From CAIYRG01 sp964494505 (lineage in GTDB: Bacteria; Pseudomonadota; Alphaproteobacteria; Micropepsales; Micropepsaceae): a DNA stretch of 64,000 bases. The stretch's first letter is position 1, and each line of letters begins with the position of its first letter. The translations under genes were made by a program, and so were the position numbers. The stretch covers positions 62,001-126,000 of the forward strand of contig CAZBRO010000003.1 of assembly GCA_964494505.1 (NCBI GenBank), read 5' to 3'. Shown here in pieces: positions 54,237 to 63,659 of the stretch. The notes beneath the pieces were generated by a model that saw only the letters and a program-made list of their open reading frames with translations, made no database searches and had not been told where the DNA came from.

Positions 54237-56081
54237 ATGGGGGTCGAAACCAAGCCGCTCCCTGCAATCCGCCGCCTGGATGAGGGCACGATCAACCGCA
54301 TCGCGGCGGGCGAAGTGGTGGAGCGTCCGGCCGCCGTGGTGAAGGAACTCGTCGAGAACGCGCTCGATGCCGGATCGCATCGAATCCAGGTCACGGTCGC
54401 CGGCGGCGGCGCCTCCCTTATTCTGGTCGAGGACGACGGCGAGGGCATGGACGCGGACGCGCTGCGTCTGGCGACTGAGCGTCACGCCACCTCGAAACTG
54501 CCGGTCGGCGCGGACGGCGAGGACGATCTCACCAACATCGCGACCCTGGGCTTTCGCGGCGAGGCGCTCCCTTCCATCGGCGCGGTGGCGCGGCTGACCA
54601 TTTCGAGCCGCACCAGGACCTCGGACGCCCATGTCCTTCGCGTCGATGGGGGCGCCATGTCCGGCCCGGAACCGGCAGGCTTCCTCGCGCCCGGACAATC
54701 CGGCACGCGCGTCGAAGTACGGGATCTGTTTTACGCAACTCCGGCCCGGCTCAAATTCCTGAAATCGCCACGCGCGGAATCCTTGGCCGTGATCGATGTC
54801 GTCAAGCGCCTTGCCATGGCGCGGCCCGACGTGGCGTTCACGTTGACCGACGAAGGCCGTCAGGTGCTTTCGGTCCAGGCCGAGGAGCAGCTTTTCGAAG
54901 GCGCGCTCGCCCGGCTCGCCAAGCTGATGGGGCGGGATTTCGCCGACAACGCAGCGCGCGTCGAGGGATTGCGCGAAACCGTCCGGCTCTCGGGCTTTGC
55001 CGCCGTTCCCACCTATAACCGCGCCAATGCGCTCGCCCAGTTCCTGTTCGTCAACGGCCGCCCGGTGAAGGACCGCCTGCTGCTCGGCGCGGTCAAAGGC
55101 GCCTATGCCGATTTCCTCGCCCGCGACCGCCATCCCGCGGTCGTCCTTTTCATCGACTGCGATCCCCAATTCGTCGATGTGAACGTGCATCCGGCCAAGG
55201 CCGAAGTGCGCTTCCGCGATTCGGGTCTGGTGCGCGGGCTGATCGTGGGTGCGCTGAAGACCGCGCTGCATGAGGAAAGCCATCGCGCCTCCACCACCGT
55301 TGCCGACGCGGCGCTGTCGGCTTTTCGCGCGCCCGAGGTTCGGGACGCCTCGCCCGTGCCGGTGCAGCAGCGCTTCTCGGGGCTGGCCGAGTCCGCGCGC
55401 AGCTACCACGCGCCCCTCGCCGCACCATCTCCGGTGTCCTTCGCAGCACCACAGCCGGCCGCGCAAGACCATGGCGAACCGCAACGGGAGGCGCACGAAT
55501 CGCCTCTCCTCGGCCACGCCCGCGCACAGGTGCACGAGACTTACATCGTCGCTCAAACGTCGGACGGCATCGTCATTGTCGATCAGCACGCCGCTCACGA
55601 GCGCCTCGTCTATGAGCGCATGAAGCGCGGATTCGAGAATGGCGGGGTGAAGCGCCAGCCGCTGCTGATCCCGGAAATCGTCGAGCTGGACGAAGCCGAA
55701 GCGGTGCGGGTGCTCGCGCGCGCCGACGATTTGCTGGCGCTCGGTCTGGTGGTCGAAGGCTTCGGTCCGGGCGCCCTTCTGGTGCGCGAGGTTCCGGCCC
55801 TCCTCGGCCAGATCGACATCAAGACGCTGATCCGCGATCTCGCCGACGATTTGGCCGAAACCGAATCGCTTTCCTCGCTGAAGGAGCGGCTCGATCATTT
55901 CTTCGCCACCCTTGCCTGCCACACCTCTGTCCGTTCGGGGCGCCGGCTCAATGGGGATGAAATGAACGCGCTTCTGCGCGAGATGGAATCCACGCCCCAT
56001 TCCGGCCAGTGCAATCACGGTCGCCCGACCTATGTGGAATTGAAGCTCGCCGACATCGAGCGCCTCTTCGGCCGCCGCTGA
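54237..56081 (+). CDS. mutL: DNA mismatch repair protein MutL
   Basis: 614 residues from the ATG at 54237. N-terminal GHKL ATPase: ELVENALDAG, DDGEGMDADAL and TLGFRGEALPSI. The C-terminal endonuclease motif DQHAAHERLVYE (DQHA-x2-E-x4-E) begins at about residue 449, with ACHTSVRSG and CNHGRPT as the other metal-site pieces. So this MutL should have its own nicking activity, as expected in bacteria without MutH. No mutS is in the window. Confidence 0.97.
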   Translation: MGVETKPLPAIRRLDEGTINRIAAGEVVERPAAVVKELVENALDAGSHRIQVTVAGGGASLILVEDDGEGMDADALRLATERHATSKLPVGADGEDDLTNIATLGFRGEALPSIGAVARLTISSRTRTSDAHVLRVDGGAMSGPEPAGFLAPGQSGTRVEVRDLFYATPARLKFLKSPRAESLAVIDVVKRLAMARPDVAFTLTDEGRQVLSVQAEEQLFEGALARLAKLMGRDFADNAARVEGLRETVRLSGFAAVPTYNRANALAQFLFVNGRPVKDRLLLGAVKGAYADFLARDRHPAVVLFIDCDPQFVDVNVHPAKAEVRFRDSGLVRGLIVGALKTALHEESHRASTTVADAALSAFRAPEVRDASPVPVQQRFSGLAESARSYHAPLAAPSPVSFAAPQPAAQDHGEPQREAHESPLLGHARAQVHETYIVAQTSDGIVIVDQHAAHERLVYERMKRGFENGGVKRQPLLIPEIVELDEAEAVRVLARADDLLALGLVVEGFGPGALLVREVPALLGQIDIKTLIRDLADDLAETESLSSLKERLDHFFATLACHTSVRSGRRLNGDEMNALLREMESTPHSGQCNHGRPTYVELKLADIERLFGRR

Positions 56082-56263
56082 TCCGGCTCGGGTTCCAGCA
56101 TAAGCTCGGCCGTTCGCAATATTGAGCGGGCCCTGGACTTCGATTCACCTTAGCTCAAGCTCAATAAAGGGCATCCGATTATTCATGGCGTCCGCGAATT
56201 TTACCCTTCATTTACCTTATTCCCTTGAAATGTGCCCGGCAGCTCTTTAGTGGGAAATTTCCG

Positions 56264-56863
56264 ATGGGGGCACGTGTGCGCAGGACGATTTCACGCCGTG
56301 GGTTCCTGCATCTGAGCGGCGGGGCAGCACTCGCCTCCGTTGCGGGTTTGGGCGTCCCGGCCCGCGCCCTGGCAGCGCCCGCACTCGTCGGGCTCAAGCA
56401 GCTCAATGTGCGAACTCTGTCCTTCGACTGCACCAATACGGGCGAGCAGTTGGACGGAGCCGATTACTGGGTCGAAGGCAAATACGTCCCCGATGCACTC
56501 GCCGATATCGACGATGCGCTTCGGGATTACCGGTCGGACGAGGTGCACCCCATCGCCACGCGGCTTCTCGATTTGCTTCATGAACTGGGGACGAGGCTCG
56601 AAGCCGATTGCCGCTTCGAGTTGACGAGCGGTTACCGCTCGCCTGAAACCAATGCCGCGCTGCACGAGCTGGATTCGGGTGTCGCGTCGAACAGTCTGCA
56701 CATGAAGGGGATGGCGGCCGACATTTCGCTCCCCGGCCGCCCGTTGCGCAAACTCTACGAGACCGCGCTCGCGATGCGCATGGGAGGGGTCGGCTATTAC
56801 CCCGATCCGGACGACGATTTTCTCCATGTCGATATCGGCCGCGTCCGCCGCTGGGAGGGTTAG
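56264..56863 (+). CDS. DUF882 / M15-like murein endopeptidase (YcbK type)
   Basis: 199 residues from the ATG at 56264. Twin-arginine signal (RRTISRRGFLHLSGGAALAS). The peptidase motif SLHMKGMAADIS (S-x-H-x2-G-x-A-x-D) and final FLHVDIG His-x-Asp are the zinc ligands of the M15_3 / DUF882 family, which cuts peptidoglycan cross-links. LTSGYRSPETNAALHE precedes the site, as usual. Exported by Tat, acts in the periplasm. The stop overlaps the convergent rsmD stop. Confidence 0.88.
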   Translation: MGARVRRTISRRGFLHLSGGAALASVAGLGVPARALAAPALVGLKQLNVRTLSFDCTNTGEQLDGADYWVEGKYVPDALADIDDALRDYRSDEVHPIATRLLDLLHELGTRLEADCRFELTSGYRSPETNAALHELDSGVASNSLHMKGMAADISLPGRPLRKLYETALAMRMGGVGYYPDPDDDFLHVDIGRVRRWEG

Positions 56864-57429
56864 GCGGTCTTCAGGATCGCGATTCGCGTATCCCCATAGA
56901 GGCGGTCGTCCACCATTTCGAATCCGTCCGTAGGCGGACAATCCTCCTCCGCCGCCATTTCCGCGACGATGAGCGCGGGCGTGTTCAGCCATTTCCCGTC
57001 GCGCAAGCCGGCCAAGGCAGGCTTGAGCAAATCCTTCCGATAGGGCGGATCGAGAAAGGCGATATCGAAGGGCCGGAGCGTATCCAGCGGGCCAAGCCCG
57101 GCCGCATCGCGCCGCCAGATCTTGGTCTCCCCGGTGAGGCCCAGCGCTTCGACATTCTCCCGGATCAGCGCGCGCGAGGCAGCCGAATCGTCCACGAACA
57201 GGCAATAGCGCGCGCCGCGCGAGAGCGCCTCGATCCCCAAGGCGCCGGTCCCGGCAAAGAGGTCGATGACGCGGGCGCCCTCGATCCGGAACGCAAAGCC
57301 GAAATCCTTATGCTCCAATATGTTGAAGACGGCTTGGCGGACCTTGTCCGAGGTCGGCCGGACGCTCAGGTCCTTGGGTGTGGCAAGCGTTCGCCCTTTG
57401 AATTTGCCAGCCGTGATGCGCATCCCCAT
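56860..57429 (-). CDS. rsmD: 16S rRNA (guanine966-N2)-methyltransferase RsmD
   Basis: 189 residues (ATG at 57429; a second at 57423). RITAGKFKGRTLATP at the start, the SAM site VIDLFAGTGALGIEALSRGA, and the catalytic DPPYRKDLL. RsmD methylates G966 of 16S rRNA in the assembled 30S subunit. Convergent with the DUF882 gene, 4-base overlap. Its upstream region shares a 280-base gap with the DsbD-like gene. Confidence 0.96.
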   Translation of the reverse strand: MGMRITAGKFKGRTLATPKDLSVRPTSDKVRQAVFNILEHKDFGFAFRIEGARVIDLFAGTGALGIEALSRGARYCLFVDDSAASRALIRENVEALGLTGETKIWRRDAAGLGPLDTLRPFDIAFLDPPYRKDLLKPALAGLRDGKWLNTPALIVAEMAAEEDCPPTDGFEMVDDRLYGDTRIAILKTA

Positions 57430-57507
57430 CTCTTAGCGATGATGGAGCGGCGCTGGAAAGGGGAGGGGCGAGGGGACGCGGTTTTCGCGCCTTTATGCAT
57501 GCTTGTT

Positions 57508-57545
57508 GCACCCCTTATCGCACCCTTATTGCACCGAAAAGCACC
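57508..57545. repeat. Four phased GCACC direct repeats
   Basis: GCACC at 57508, 57520, 57531 and 57541 (12, 11 and 10 bases apart), mostly followed by CTTAT or GTTAT. Spacing near one helical turn. Lies in the 280-base gap between divergent rsmD and the DsbD-like gene; could be an operator. No other feature seen in the gap. Confidence 0.4.
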
Positions 57546-57709
57546 GTTATTTTCCGCCTCGTTCTGCGCCGAAAGCCAGGGAATCCCTGGAAAAACCGCA
57601 CCATGATCGGGACGCGGAAGGGGGGAGGGGGGGTAAAGCGCCTCAACTGCCCGCGAGCGCGCCCTTCCTGCGCTTCTTCCGCAACGTCAGCGGGAGTATA
57701 GAGGTCGTC

Positions 57710-59851
57710 ATGAAGCCGCTCTTCGCACCTCTCCTTTCGCTCGTCTTGGGGCTTGCCGGCGCCTCCGTGGCGTTGGCCCAATCGGGTGCGCTCCCCGACG
57801 AGCAGCCCAAGGTTCTGGCGAGCCTCATCGCGGAACGGGCGGGCGTCGCCCCGGGCGGCACCGTGACCGTCGCGCTCGATCAGGTGATCCGCAAGAACTG
57901 GCACACCTATTGGATCAATCCGGGCGACGCGGGCGCCCCCACCCAGATCGCCTGGCATCTGCCGCCCGGCTGGACCGCCGGGGCGATCCAATGGCCCTAT
58001 CCCAAGCGCCTGCCATTGGGGCCGCTGATGGATTTCGGCTACGAGGGCCAGGTGGCGTTGCTGAGCGACATCAAGGCGCCCCCCGACGCCAAACCGGGCG
58101 ACACCGCGACCCTCGATGCCGATGTGATGTTGCTCGTCTGCGCCGAAATCTGCGTGCCGGAGCCCAAGCACCTGAGCTTGCCGCTGGCCGTGACCGCGAC
58201 CCCGCCCGCTTCCGACTCGAAGACGGCAGCGCTCTTCGCCGACACCCGCTCCAAACTGCCGCACGCCTCGCCCTGGAAGGCCGTCTACGACGCAGCCGAC
58301 AAGCGATTTGCGCTCCTGATCGAAAGCCCGGAGATCGCGGCCGCCCATCCCAAAAGCGTGGACTACTATCCGTACACGGATGGTTACATCGAAGCATCCG
58401 CGCCCCAGACGCTGGGCACGACGGGCAACGGCTTCGTCATCCAGTCGCAGTCCGGCTACAAGCTCGCCACCAAGGAGAAGCGCGCCGCCGCGCCTCCTGT
58501 GCTCGACGGCGTGCTCGTGCTCACGGGGGCGGACGGGCGGGTGGATGCGCTCGACGTGCGGGCGGAGCCGGGCGAAGTGCCGGCCGCTTCCGTGACGCTG
58601 CTGGAAACGCCTGCGGCAAGCGATGTGGGTCTGGTGCAGGCGCTCTTTTTCGCGCTTCTGGGCGGGCTCATCCTCAATCTGATGCCTTGCGTCTTCCCGG
58701 TGCTGTCGATGAAGGCGCTCGCACTTGCGGCCAAGCGCGAAGCCCCCGCCAAGGCGAAAGCCTCCGCACTTGCCTATGGCGCGGGCGTGCTCTTGAGCTT
58801 CCTCGCGCTTGCCGGCGCGCTCATCGGATTGCGCACGGGCGGGGCGAGCCTCGGCTGGGGGTTCCAGTTGCAGCAGCCGGTCTTCGTGACCGGGCTTGCG
58901 CTTCTGATGTTCGCGGTCGGGCTCAATCTTTCGGGGCTGTATGAAATCGGCGGCGGGCGTCTCGCCAATGCCGGAGGCCGCCTCGCCGGCAAAGAGGGTG
59001 CGGCGGGGAGTTTCTTCACCGGCGTGTTGGCCGTGGTGGTGGCGACACCCTGCACGGCGCCGTTCATGGGTGCGGCGATGGGCTACGCGCTCACAACGAG
59101 CCCCATCGCCGCTCTCGCGGTGTTCGCGGCGCTGGGACTAGGCTTTGCCGCGCCGTTCATGCTGCTGGGGTTGTGGCCGCGCGCGCTCCGCCTGCTGCCG
59201 CGGCCCGGCGCCTGGATGACGACGCTCCGCCAGGTGCTTGCGTTCCCGATGTATGGCGCCGCCATCTGGCTCGTCTGGGTGTTGAGCCTGCAGGCGGGTT
59301 CGGACGGGGTGCTGGCGGTGCTTGCGGCCGCACTCGCGCTCGCCTTCGGGCTATGGGTGTTCGGCCGCAGCCAGGGTGCCACTGGCTATCGCCGGACCGC
59401 GGGGTTCGCCGCCGCTGCCGTCGCGGTGCTGGGCGCCTTGATCCTGATTCCGCTTGCCGGTGCGGGTGTGCGGCCTGCCGCCCTCGCCAATGCCGCGCCC
59501 GAAGGCGCGCTCGCCTATGAGCCTTTCACGTCCGCCAAGCTCCAAAGTTTGCGTGGAGAAGGCCGCCCCGTCTTCGTCAATGCGACGGCTGCGTGGTGCA
59601 TCACCTGTCTCGTGAACGAAAAGGTCGCCCTTTCAGGGGGCAAGGTGGCCCAGGCCTTCGCGGACAAGAAAGTTGCAGCATTGAAGGCCGACTGGACGAA
59701 CCAGGATGCCGAAATTACCTCGCTCCTCGCGACTCACGGCCGCTCGGGCGTTCCGCTTTATCTCTATTACGCGCCGGGCGCGGACAAGCCCGCCGTGCTG
59801 CCCCAGCTTCTGACCGAATCAACGGTCCTCGCAGCGCTCGATTCACGCTGA
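57710..59851 (+). CDS. DsbD/ScsB-like thiol:disulfide interchange protein
   Basis: 713 residues from the ATG at 57710 (AGAGG 5 bases upstream). Domains in order: signal peptide (MKPLFAPLLSLVLGLAGASV), N-terminal DsbC-type domain with a C-x3-C pair (LVCAEICVPEP), a polytopic membrane part with NLMPCVFPVLSMKAL and VATPCTAPFMGAAMG, the redox cysteine pair of the DsbD membrane domain, and a C-terminal thioredoxin-like domain with AWCITCLVNEK. It moves reducing equivalents from cytoplasmic thioredoxin to periplasmic partners. Length and N-terminal domain fit ScsB-like variants. A possible need: the many Cys-containing exported proteins here. Confidence 0.92.
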   Translation: MKPLFAPLLSLVLGLAGASVALAQSGALPDEQPKVLASLIAERAGVAPGGTVTVALDQVIRKNWHTYWINPGDAGAPTQIAWHLPPGWTAGAIQWPYPKRLPLGPLMDFGYEGQVALLSDIKAPPDAKPGDTATLDADVMLLVCAEICVPEPKHLSLPLAVTATPPASDSKTAALFADTRSKLPHASPWKAVYDAADKRFALLIESPEIAAAHPKSVDYYPYTDGYIEASAPQTLGTTGNGFVIQSQSGYKLATKEKRAAAPPVLDGVLVLTGADGRVDALDVRAEPGEVPAASVTLLETPAASDVGLVQALFFALLGGLILNLMPCVFPVLSMKALALAAKREAPAKAKASALAYGAGVLLSFLALAGALIGLRTGGASLGWGFQLQQPVFVTGLALLMFAVGLNLSGLYEIGGGRLANAGGRLAGKEGAAGSFFTGVLAVVVATPCTAPFMGAAMGYALTTSPIAALAVFAALGLGFAAPFMLLGLWPRALRLLPRPGAWMTTLRQVLAFPMYGAAIWLVWVLSLQAGSDGVLAVLAAALALAFGLWVFGRSQGATGYRRTAGFAAAAVAVLGALILIPLAGAGVRPAALANAAPEGALAYEPFTSAKLQSLRGEGRPVFVNATAAWCITCLVNEKVALSGGKVAQAFADKKVAALKADWTNQDAEITSLLATHGRSGVPLYLYYAPGADKPAVLPQLLTESTVLAALDSR

Positions 59852-59859
59852 AGCGAGCC

Positions 59860-60048
59860 TCACGTGAAGCTGAAAACGATTTCCGCCGTGCGCGCGAAAA
59901 GATGCGGCCACAGTCCCATCGCCCCGATCAGGATCAGATAGACCGCGACCAGAATGTTCAACAGCCGGGGCATGACCAGGATCAGAATCCCGAACAGCAG
60001 CGCCACCAGCGGCTGGACGGTGACGATGTCGAAATGGACGATAGGCAT
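59860..60048 (-). CDS. DUF3096-like small membrane protein
   Basis: 62 residues from the ATG at 60048 (GGAGG 8 bases upstream). Two hydrophobic helices: VQPLVALLFGILILVMPRLL and NILVAVYLILIGAMGLW. The QPLxAL-x-GILIL-x-PRLLN pattern matches DUF3096 small inner-membrane proteins. No known role. Convergent with the DsbD-like gene, 8 bases apart. Confidence 0.8.
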   Translation of the reverse strand: MPIVHFDIVTVQPLVALLFGILILVMPRLLNILVAVYLILIGAMGLWPHLFARTAEIVFSFT

Positions 60049-60116
60049 AAGCGGGCCTCCAGGATGCGCGCATGGAACGCGCGAGCACCCGAAACGTGCC
60101 TCTTACGCTAAAGAAC

Positions 60117-60191
60117 TGGTGCCGCAGGTGTGAATTGAACACACGACCTACCCCTTACCAAGGGGTTGCGCTACCACTACGCTACTGCGGC
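60117..60191 (-). tRNA. tRNA-Thr (GGT), CCA encoded
   Basis: On the minus strand: acceptor GCCGCAG / CTGCGGC, D-arm with GTAGTGGTAGC, anticodon stem ACCCC/GGGGT with loop TTGGTAA, anticodon GGT (codon ACC), T-loop TTCAATT, A73 and CCA. Full cloverleaf by eye. It precedes a small protein gene and murA on the other strand. Confidence 0.97.
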
Positions 60192-60271
60192 ATACCAGTG
60201 GGGTCAGCCCCCGCGGGACCGCTGCTATAACCCAAGGCAGGGTCACGCGAAAGGGCTTAGGGATCGCTTCG

Positions 60272-60433
60272 GTGGCAGAGAAAATGGATGCACGCACGGC
60301 CCGCCTCGCGGCGGCGCTCAAGGAGAACCTGAAGCGCCGCAAGACCCGGGCCCGCGCCAAGGCCACCTCTACCCAATCCGAACCCGAAGCCGCATCCCCA
60401 ACCCATCCGAAATCCGCCCCAAAGCACGGCTAA
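60272..60433 (+). CDS. Small basic protein upstream of murA
   Basis: 53 residues from a GTG (alternative ATG at 60284): VAEKMDARTARLAAALKENL then KRRKTRARAKATS and an acidic/Pro tail. Short proteins of this type (xAEKxDARTARLAAALKENLKRRK) are a known conserved neighbour of murA in alphaproteobacteria. Basic, likely helical. Function is not established. Supported by pattern and position. Confidence 0.7.
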   Translation: MAEKMDARTARLAAALKENLKRRKTRARAKATSTQSEPEAASPTHPKSAPKHG

Positions 60434-60494
60434 TTCGAGCGCCCGGCCCGCCGTCGAACTGGAATAGCAGGGCTCAAGAGACCACATAGGCTCC

Positions 60495-61775
60495 ATGGAT
60501 CGCATCCGCATCACCGGCGGCCGCCGGCTCAAAGGCGAAATTCCCATCAGCGGGGCGAAGAACGCCGCCTTGCCGCTGATGGCGGCGAGTCTGTTGTCGG
60601 AAGAGCCGCTGACGCTCACCAACGTCCCCAACCTCGCCGACGTGGTCTATATGGCCGACGTGCTGCGCCAATTGGGCGTCGGCGTCGCCTGGCAGATGGG
60701 CGGCCCCGATCATGTCGGCGGCACCATCCGGTTGCAGGCGCCGAAACGGCCGCAGAGCCTGGCCACCTATGACGCCGTCCGCAAAATGCGCGCGAGCTTC
60801 CTGGTGCTGGGGCCGCTGGTCGCGCGCAACCGCGAAGCGATGGTGTCGCTGCCCGGCGGTTGCGCCATCGGCGCTCGGCCCGTGGATTTGCACCTCAAGG
60901 GCCTCGCGGCCATGGGTGCGGAGATCGAGCTTACCGGCGGTTACGTGCTGGCGCGCGCTCCCAACGGGCTCAAGGGCGTCGAATTCGTGTTCCCGTCCGT
61001 CTCCGTCGGGGCCACCGAAAACCTGCTGATGGCGGCAAGTCTCGCCAAGGGCACGACCGTGCTCGATAACGCGGCCCGCGAACCCGAAATTGCCGATCTC
61101 GGCCGCTGCCTCATCGCCATGGGCGCGAAGATTTCCGGCCTCGGCAGCTCGACCCTTGTGGTGGAGGGCGTGCCCGAGCTTGGCCCGGCCACCCACTCCG
61201 TTCTGCCCGACCGCATCGAGACCGGCACCTATGCCATCGCCGCCGCCATCGCCGGGGGCGAGGTCGAGCTGACCGGCACCACTCCGGAACTGATAGGCGC
61301 GCTCATTCCGCTGCTTCGCCGGGTGGGCGCGGAGGTCGAGCAGACGAGCTTCGGTCTCTCGGTCGCACGCAATGGCGCGGGGATCAGGGCGGCCGATGTC
61401 GTCACCGAACCGTTTCCCGGGTTCCCGACCGATCTGCAGGCGCAGTACATGGCGCTGATGACCGTTGCCGAAGGCACCGCCCATATCCAGGAGACGATTT
61501 TCGAGAACCGCTTCATGCATGTTCCCGAGCTGCTGCGGATGGGTGCGGACATCAGGATCGATGGCGACATGGCGGTCGTCACCGGCCATGGCCGGTTGAA
61601 AGGTGCTCCCGTCATGGCGACCGATCTGCGCGCCTCGGTGAGTTTGGTGCTCGCGGGACTTGCGGCGGAGGGCGAAACCATCGTCAATCGCGTCTATCAT
61701 CTCGACCGCGGCTTCGAACGCCTTGAAGACAAGCTGAAGGGTTGCGGCGCGGACATCGAACGGCTGAAGCAATGA
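60495..61775 (+). CDS. murA: UDP-N-acetylglucosamine 1-carboxyvinyltransferase
   Basis: 426 residues. The active-site loop has Cys123 in VSLPGGCAIGARPVDLH. Other motifs: SGAKNAALPLMAASLLSEE and the final DLRASVSLVLAGLAAEGET with NRVYHLDRG. It adds enolpyruvate to UDP-GlcNAc, first committed step of peptidoglycan synthesis. The cysteine is the fosfomycin target. Stop overlaps the DUF2948 start (ATGA at 61772-61775). Confidence 0.98.
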   Translation: MDRIRITGGRRLKGEIPISGAKNAALPLMAASLLSEEPLTLTNVPNLADVVYMADVLRQLGVGVAWQMGGPDHVGGTIRLQAPKRPQSLATYDAVRKMRASFLVLGPLVARNREAMVSLPGGCAIGARPVDLHLKGLAAMGAEIELTGGYVLARAPNGLKGVEFVFPSVSVGATENLLMAASLAKGTTVLDNAAREPEIADLGRCLIAMGAKISGLGSSTLVVEGVPELGPATHSVLPDRIETGTYAIAAAIAGGEVELTGTTPELIGALIPLLRRVGAEVEQTSFGLSVARNGAGIRAADVVTEPFPGFPTDLQAQYMALMTVAEGTAHIQETIFENRFMHVPELLRMGADIRIDGDMAVVTGHGRLKGAPVMATDLRASVSLVLAGLAAEGETIVNRVYHLDRGFERLEDKLKGCGADIERLKQ

Positions 61776-62209
61776 GCGGATTGAAGCTGCTGGCCGAGGA
61801 CAAGGAAGATCTGAAGATCGTGTCCGCGCACCTGCAGGACGCGGTGATGCGGGTGGGCGATCTCGTCTATCTGCCGAAACAGCGGCGCTTCGTCGCTTTG
61901 CTCAACCGCTTCTGCTGGGAGGATTGTCCTGGCGGCGAGGCGGGCGCGCGCGTGCTGACGGGATTGCATTTCGACAACGTGCTGAAAGTGCAGTCGCACC
62001 ATGTTCGTCAGGACGATCCCGACGCGGTGGCGGTACTTCTCGCGATCGATTTCACCCCGGAGGGCGAAACGGGCGGCGTGGTCGAGCTGATACTCTCGGG
62101 CGGCGGACGAATCCGGCTTACCGTCGAATGCATCGAAGGGGTACTTCGCGACGTGACCGAGCCGAGGCCTGCGATCTCGCGCCCGGCCCACGATCTCGAG
62201 GCCAGCTAA
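61772..62209 (+). CDS. DUF2948 family protein
   Basis: 145 residues from the ATG overlapping the murA stop. LKLLAEDKEDLKIVSAHLQD at the start and VYLPKQRRFVALLNRFCWED are characteristic of DUF2948, an alphaproteobacterial family that follows murA. No catalytic residues assigned. Cytoplasmic. Translational coupling to murA suggests a cell-wall-related or growth-linked role, which is inference only. Confidence 0.85.
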   Translation: MSGLKLLAEDKEDLKIVSAHLQDAVMRVGDLVYLPKQRRFVALLNRFCWEDCPGGEAGARVLTGLHFDNVLKVQSHHVRQDDPDAVAVLLAIDFTPEGETGGVVELILSGGGRIRLTVECIEGVLRDVTEPRPAISRPAHDLEAS

Positions 62210-62286
62210 AACTGGCGGCAAGGCCTGCGTCCGTGCTACCGCCCTCATGGTTTGGCGTCATGTTTCGGCATGAGATTTGCTTTTTT

Positions 62287-62345
62287 GCTCACCCTGAGCT
62301 CGTCGAAGGGTGAGCCTGACGACGGGTGAGCTTGCCCGAGAATGA
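62287..62345. repeat. Palindromic intergenic repeat, family 4 (CACCCTGAGCTCGTCGAAGGGTGAG)
   Basis: Perfect 9-base arms GCTCACCCT / AGGGTGAGC around GAGCTCGTCGA, then a second part with GACGGGTGAGCTTGCCCGAG. Lies in the gap between DUF2948 and hisD. Confidence 0.85.
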
Positions 62346-62363
62346 GACCCAAGAGAGTTATTC

Positions 62364-63659
62364 ATGCCCCGCCGGCTTGACGCGCGCACATCGGATTTCG
62401 ACGAAGCATTTGCCTCGTTGATCGAGGGCAAGCGCGAGACCGAGGAAGACGTTTCGCGTGCAGTCAAAGCGATCATCGCCGATGTACGTGCACGCGGCGA
62501 TGCGGCTCTGATCGAGCTGTCGGGGCGGTTCGACCGGGTGGAGCTGACGGCGGAGACGTTGCGCGTCTCGGCCGATGAAATCGCCGCGGCCGAGCGTGCC
62601 TGCGCGCCCGATGTGAAGGGTGCGCTTCATTTGGCCGCCGAACGCATCGAGGCGTATCACAGACGCCAACTGCCCAAGGATGAAAGCTTCACGGATGCGA
62701 CCGGCGCCACGCTCGGCTGGCGTTGGCGGCCTCTGTCGAGCGTCGGGCTGTACGTGCCCGGGGGCACCGCAAGCTATCCGAGTTCGGTCCTGATGAATGC
62801 GGTTCCAGCCCGCGTCGCGGGCGTAGGGCGTGTTGTGATGGTCACGCCGGCTTCGGGCGGCGCGATCAATCCCCTGACCCTGGTCGCGGCGAACCTTGCG
62901 GGCGTAACCGAGATTTATCGCATCGGCGGGGCGCAGGCGGTGGCCGCGCTCGCCTATGGCACGCAAACGATTGCGCCGGTGGACAAGATCGTGGGTCCGG
63001 GCAACGCCTATGTTGCCGCCGCCAAGCGCGAAGTGTTCGGCCGCGTCGGCATCGACTCCATCGCGGGGCCATCGGAGATTCTGGTGGTGGCCGACGGCGC
63101 CAACGATCCCGCCTGGATCGCGGCCGATCTGCTTTCCCAGGCCGAGCACGACGCATCCTCCCAATCCATCCTCATTACCGACGATGCGGGCTTTGCCGAT
63201 TCCGTTGCGCGCGAGGTCGAGCGCCAGCTTGCGCTGCTCCCGCGCCGCGAGATCGCCGCCGCGTCGTGGAACGATCACGGCGCGATCGTCGTGGTGGCGC
63301 GGTTGGACGATGCGATCGCCCTGGTCGATCGTGTGGCGCCGGAGCATCTGGAGATCGCGACGGACGACCCGCAAGGCTTCTTCGCACGCGTGACCCATGC
63401 GGGGGCAGCCTTCCTCGGCCGCCACACGCCGGAAGCCATCGGCGATTACATCGCCGGGCCCAACCACGTGCTGCCGACTTCGCGCACGGCGCGGTTCTCG
63501 TCCGGCCTGTCGGTGCTCGATTTTCTCAAGCGCACCACCATGCTGGCCTGCGATGCGGAGGCGCTGTCGCAACTCGGGCCGCATGCGCTTGCGCTTGCCG
63601 AAGCCGAGGGGCTCGCAGCCCATGGGCGCTCCATCGCGATACGATTGAACCGGACCTGA
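62364..63659 (+). CDS. hisD: Histidinol dehydrogenase
   Basis: 431 residues. GLYVPGGTASYPSSVLMNAV, IYRIGGAQAVAALAYGTQTI, VDKIVGPGNAYVAAAKREVF, the zinc-related SQAEHDASSQSIL and late HLEIATDDP with NHVLPTSRTARFSSGLSVLD identify HisD. It carries out the last two oxidations of histidine synthesis. It is 52 kb from hisG; only hisSZG and hisD are in this window. Its stop TGA overlaps the next start (TGATG). Confidence 0.98.
   Translation: MPRRLDARTSDFDEAFASLIEGKRETEEDVSRAVKAIIADVRARGDAALIELSGRFDRVELTAETLRVSADEIAAAERACAPDVKGALHLAAERIEAYHRRQLPKDESFTDATGATLGWRWRPLSSVGLYVPGGTASYPSSVLMNAVPARVAGVGRVVMVTPASGGAINPLTLVAANLAGVTEIYRIGGAQAVAALAYGTQTIAPVDKIVGPGNAYVAAAKREVFGRVGIDSIAGPSEILVVADGANDPAWIAADLLSQAEHDASSQSILITDDAGFADSVAREVERQLALLPRREIAAASWNDHGAIVVVARLDDAIALVDRVAPEHLEIATDDPQGFFARVTHAGAAFLGRHTPEAIGDYIAGPNHVLPTSRTARFSSGLSVLDFLKRTTMLACDAEALSQLGPHALALAEAEGLAAHGRSIAIRLNRT

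Noticed and set aside
54201..56018. Long antisense frame opposite mutL
   Set aside because: MutL motifs are complete on the plus strand; the antisense frame is a GC shadow.
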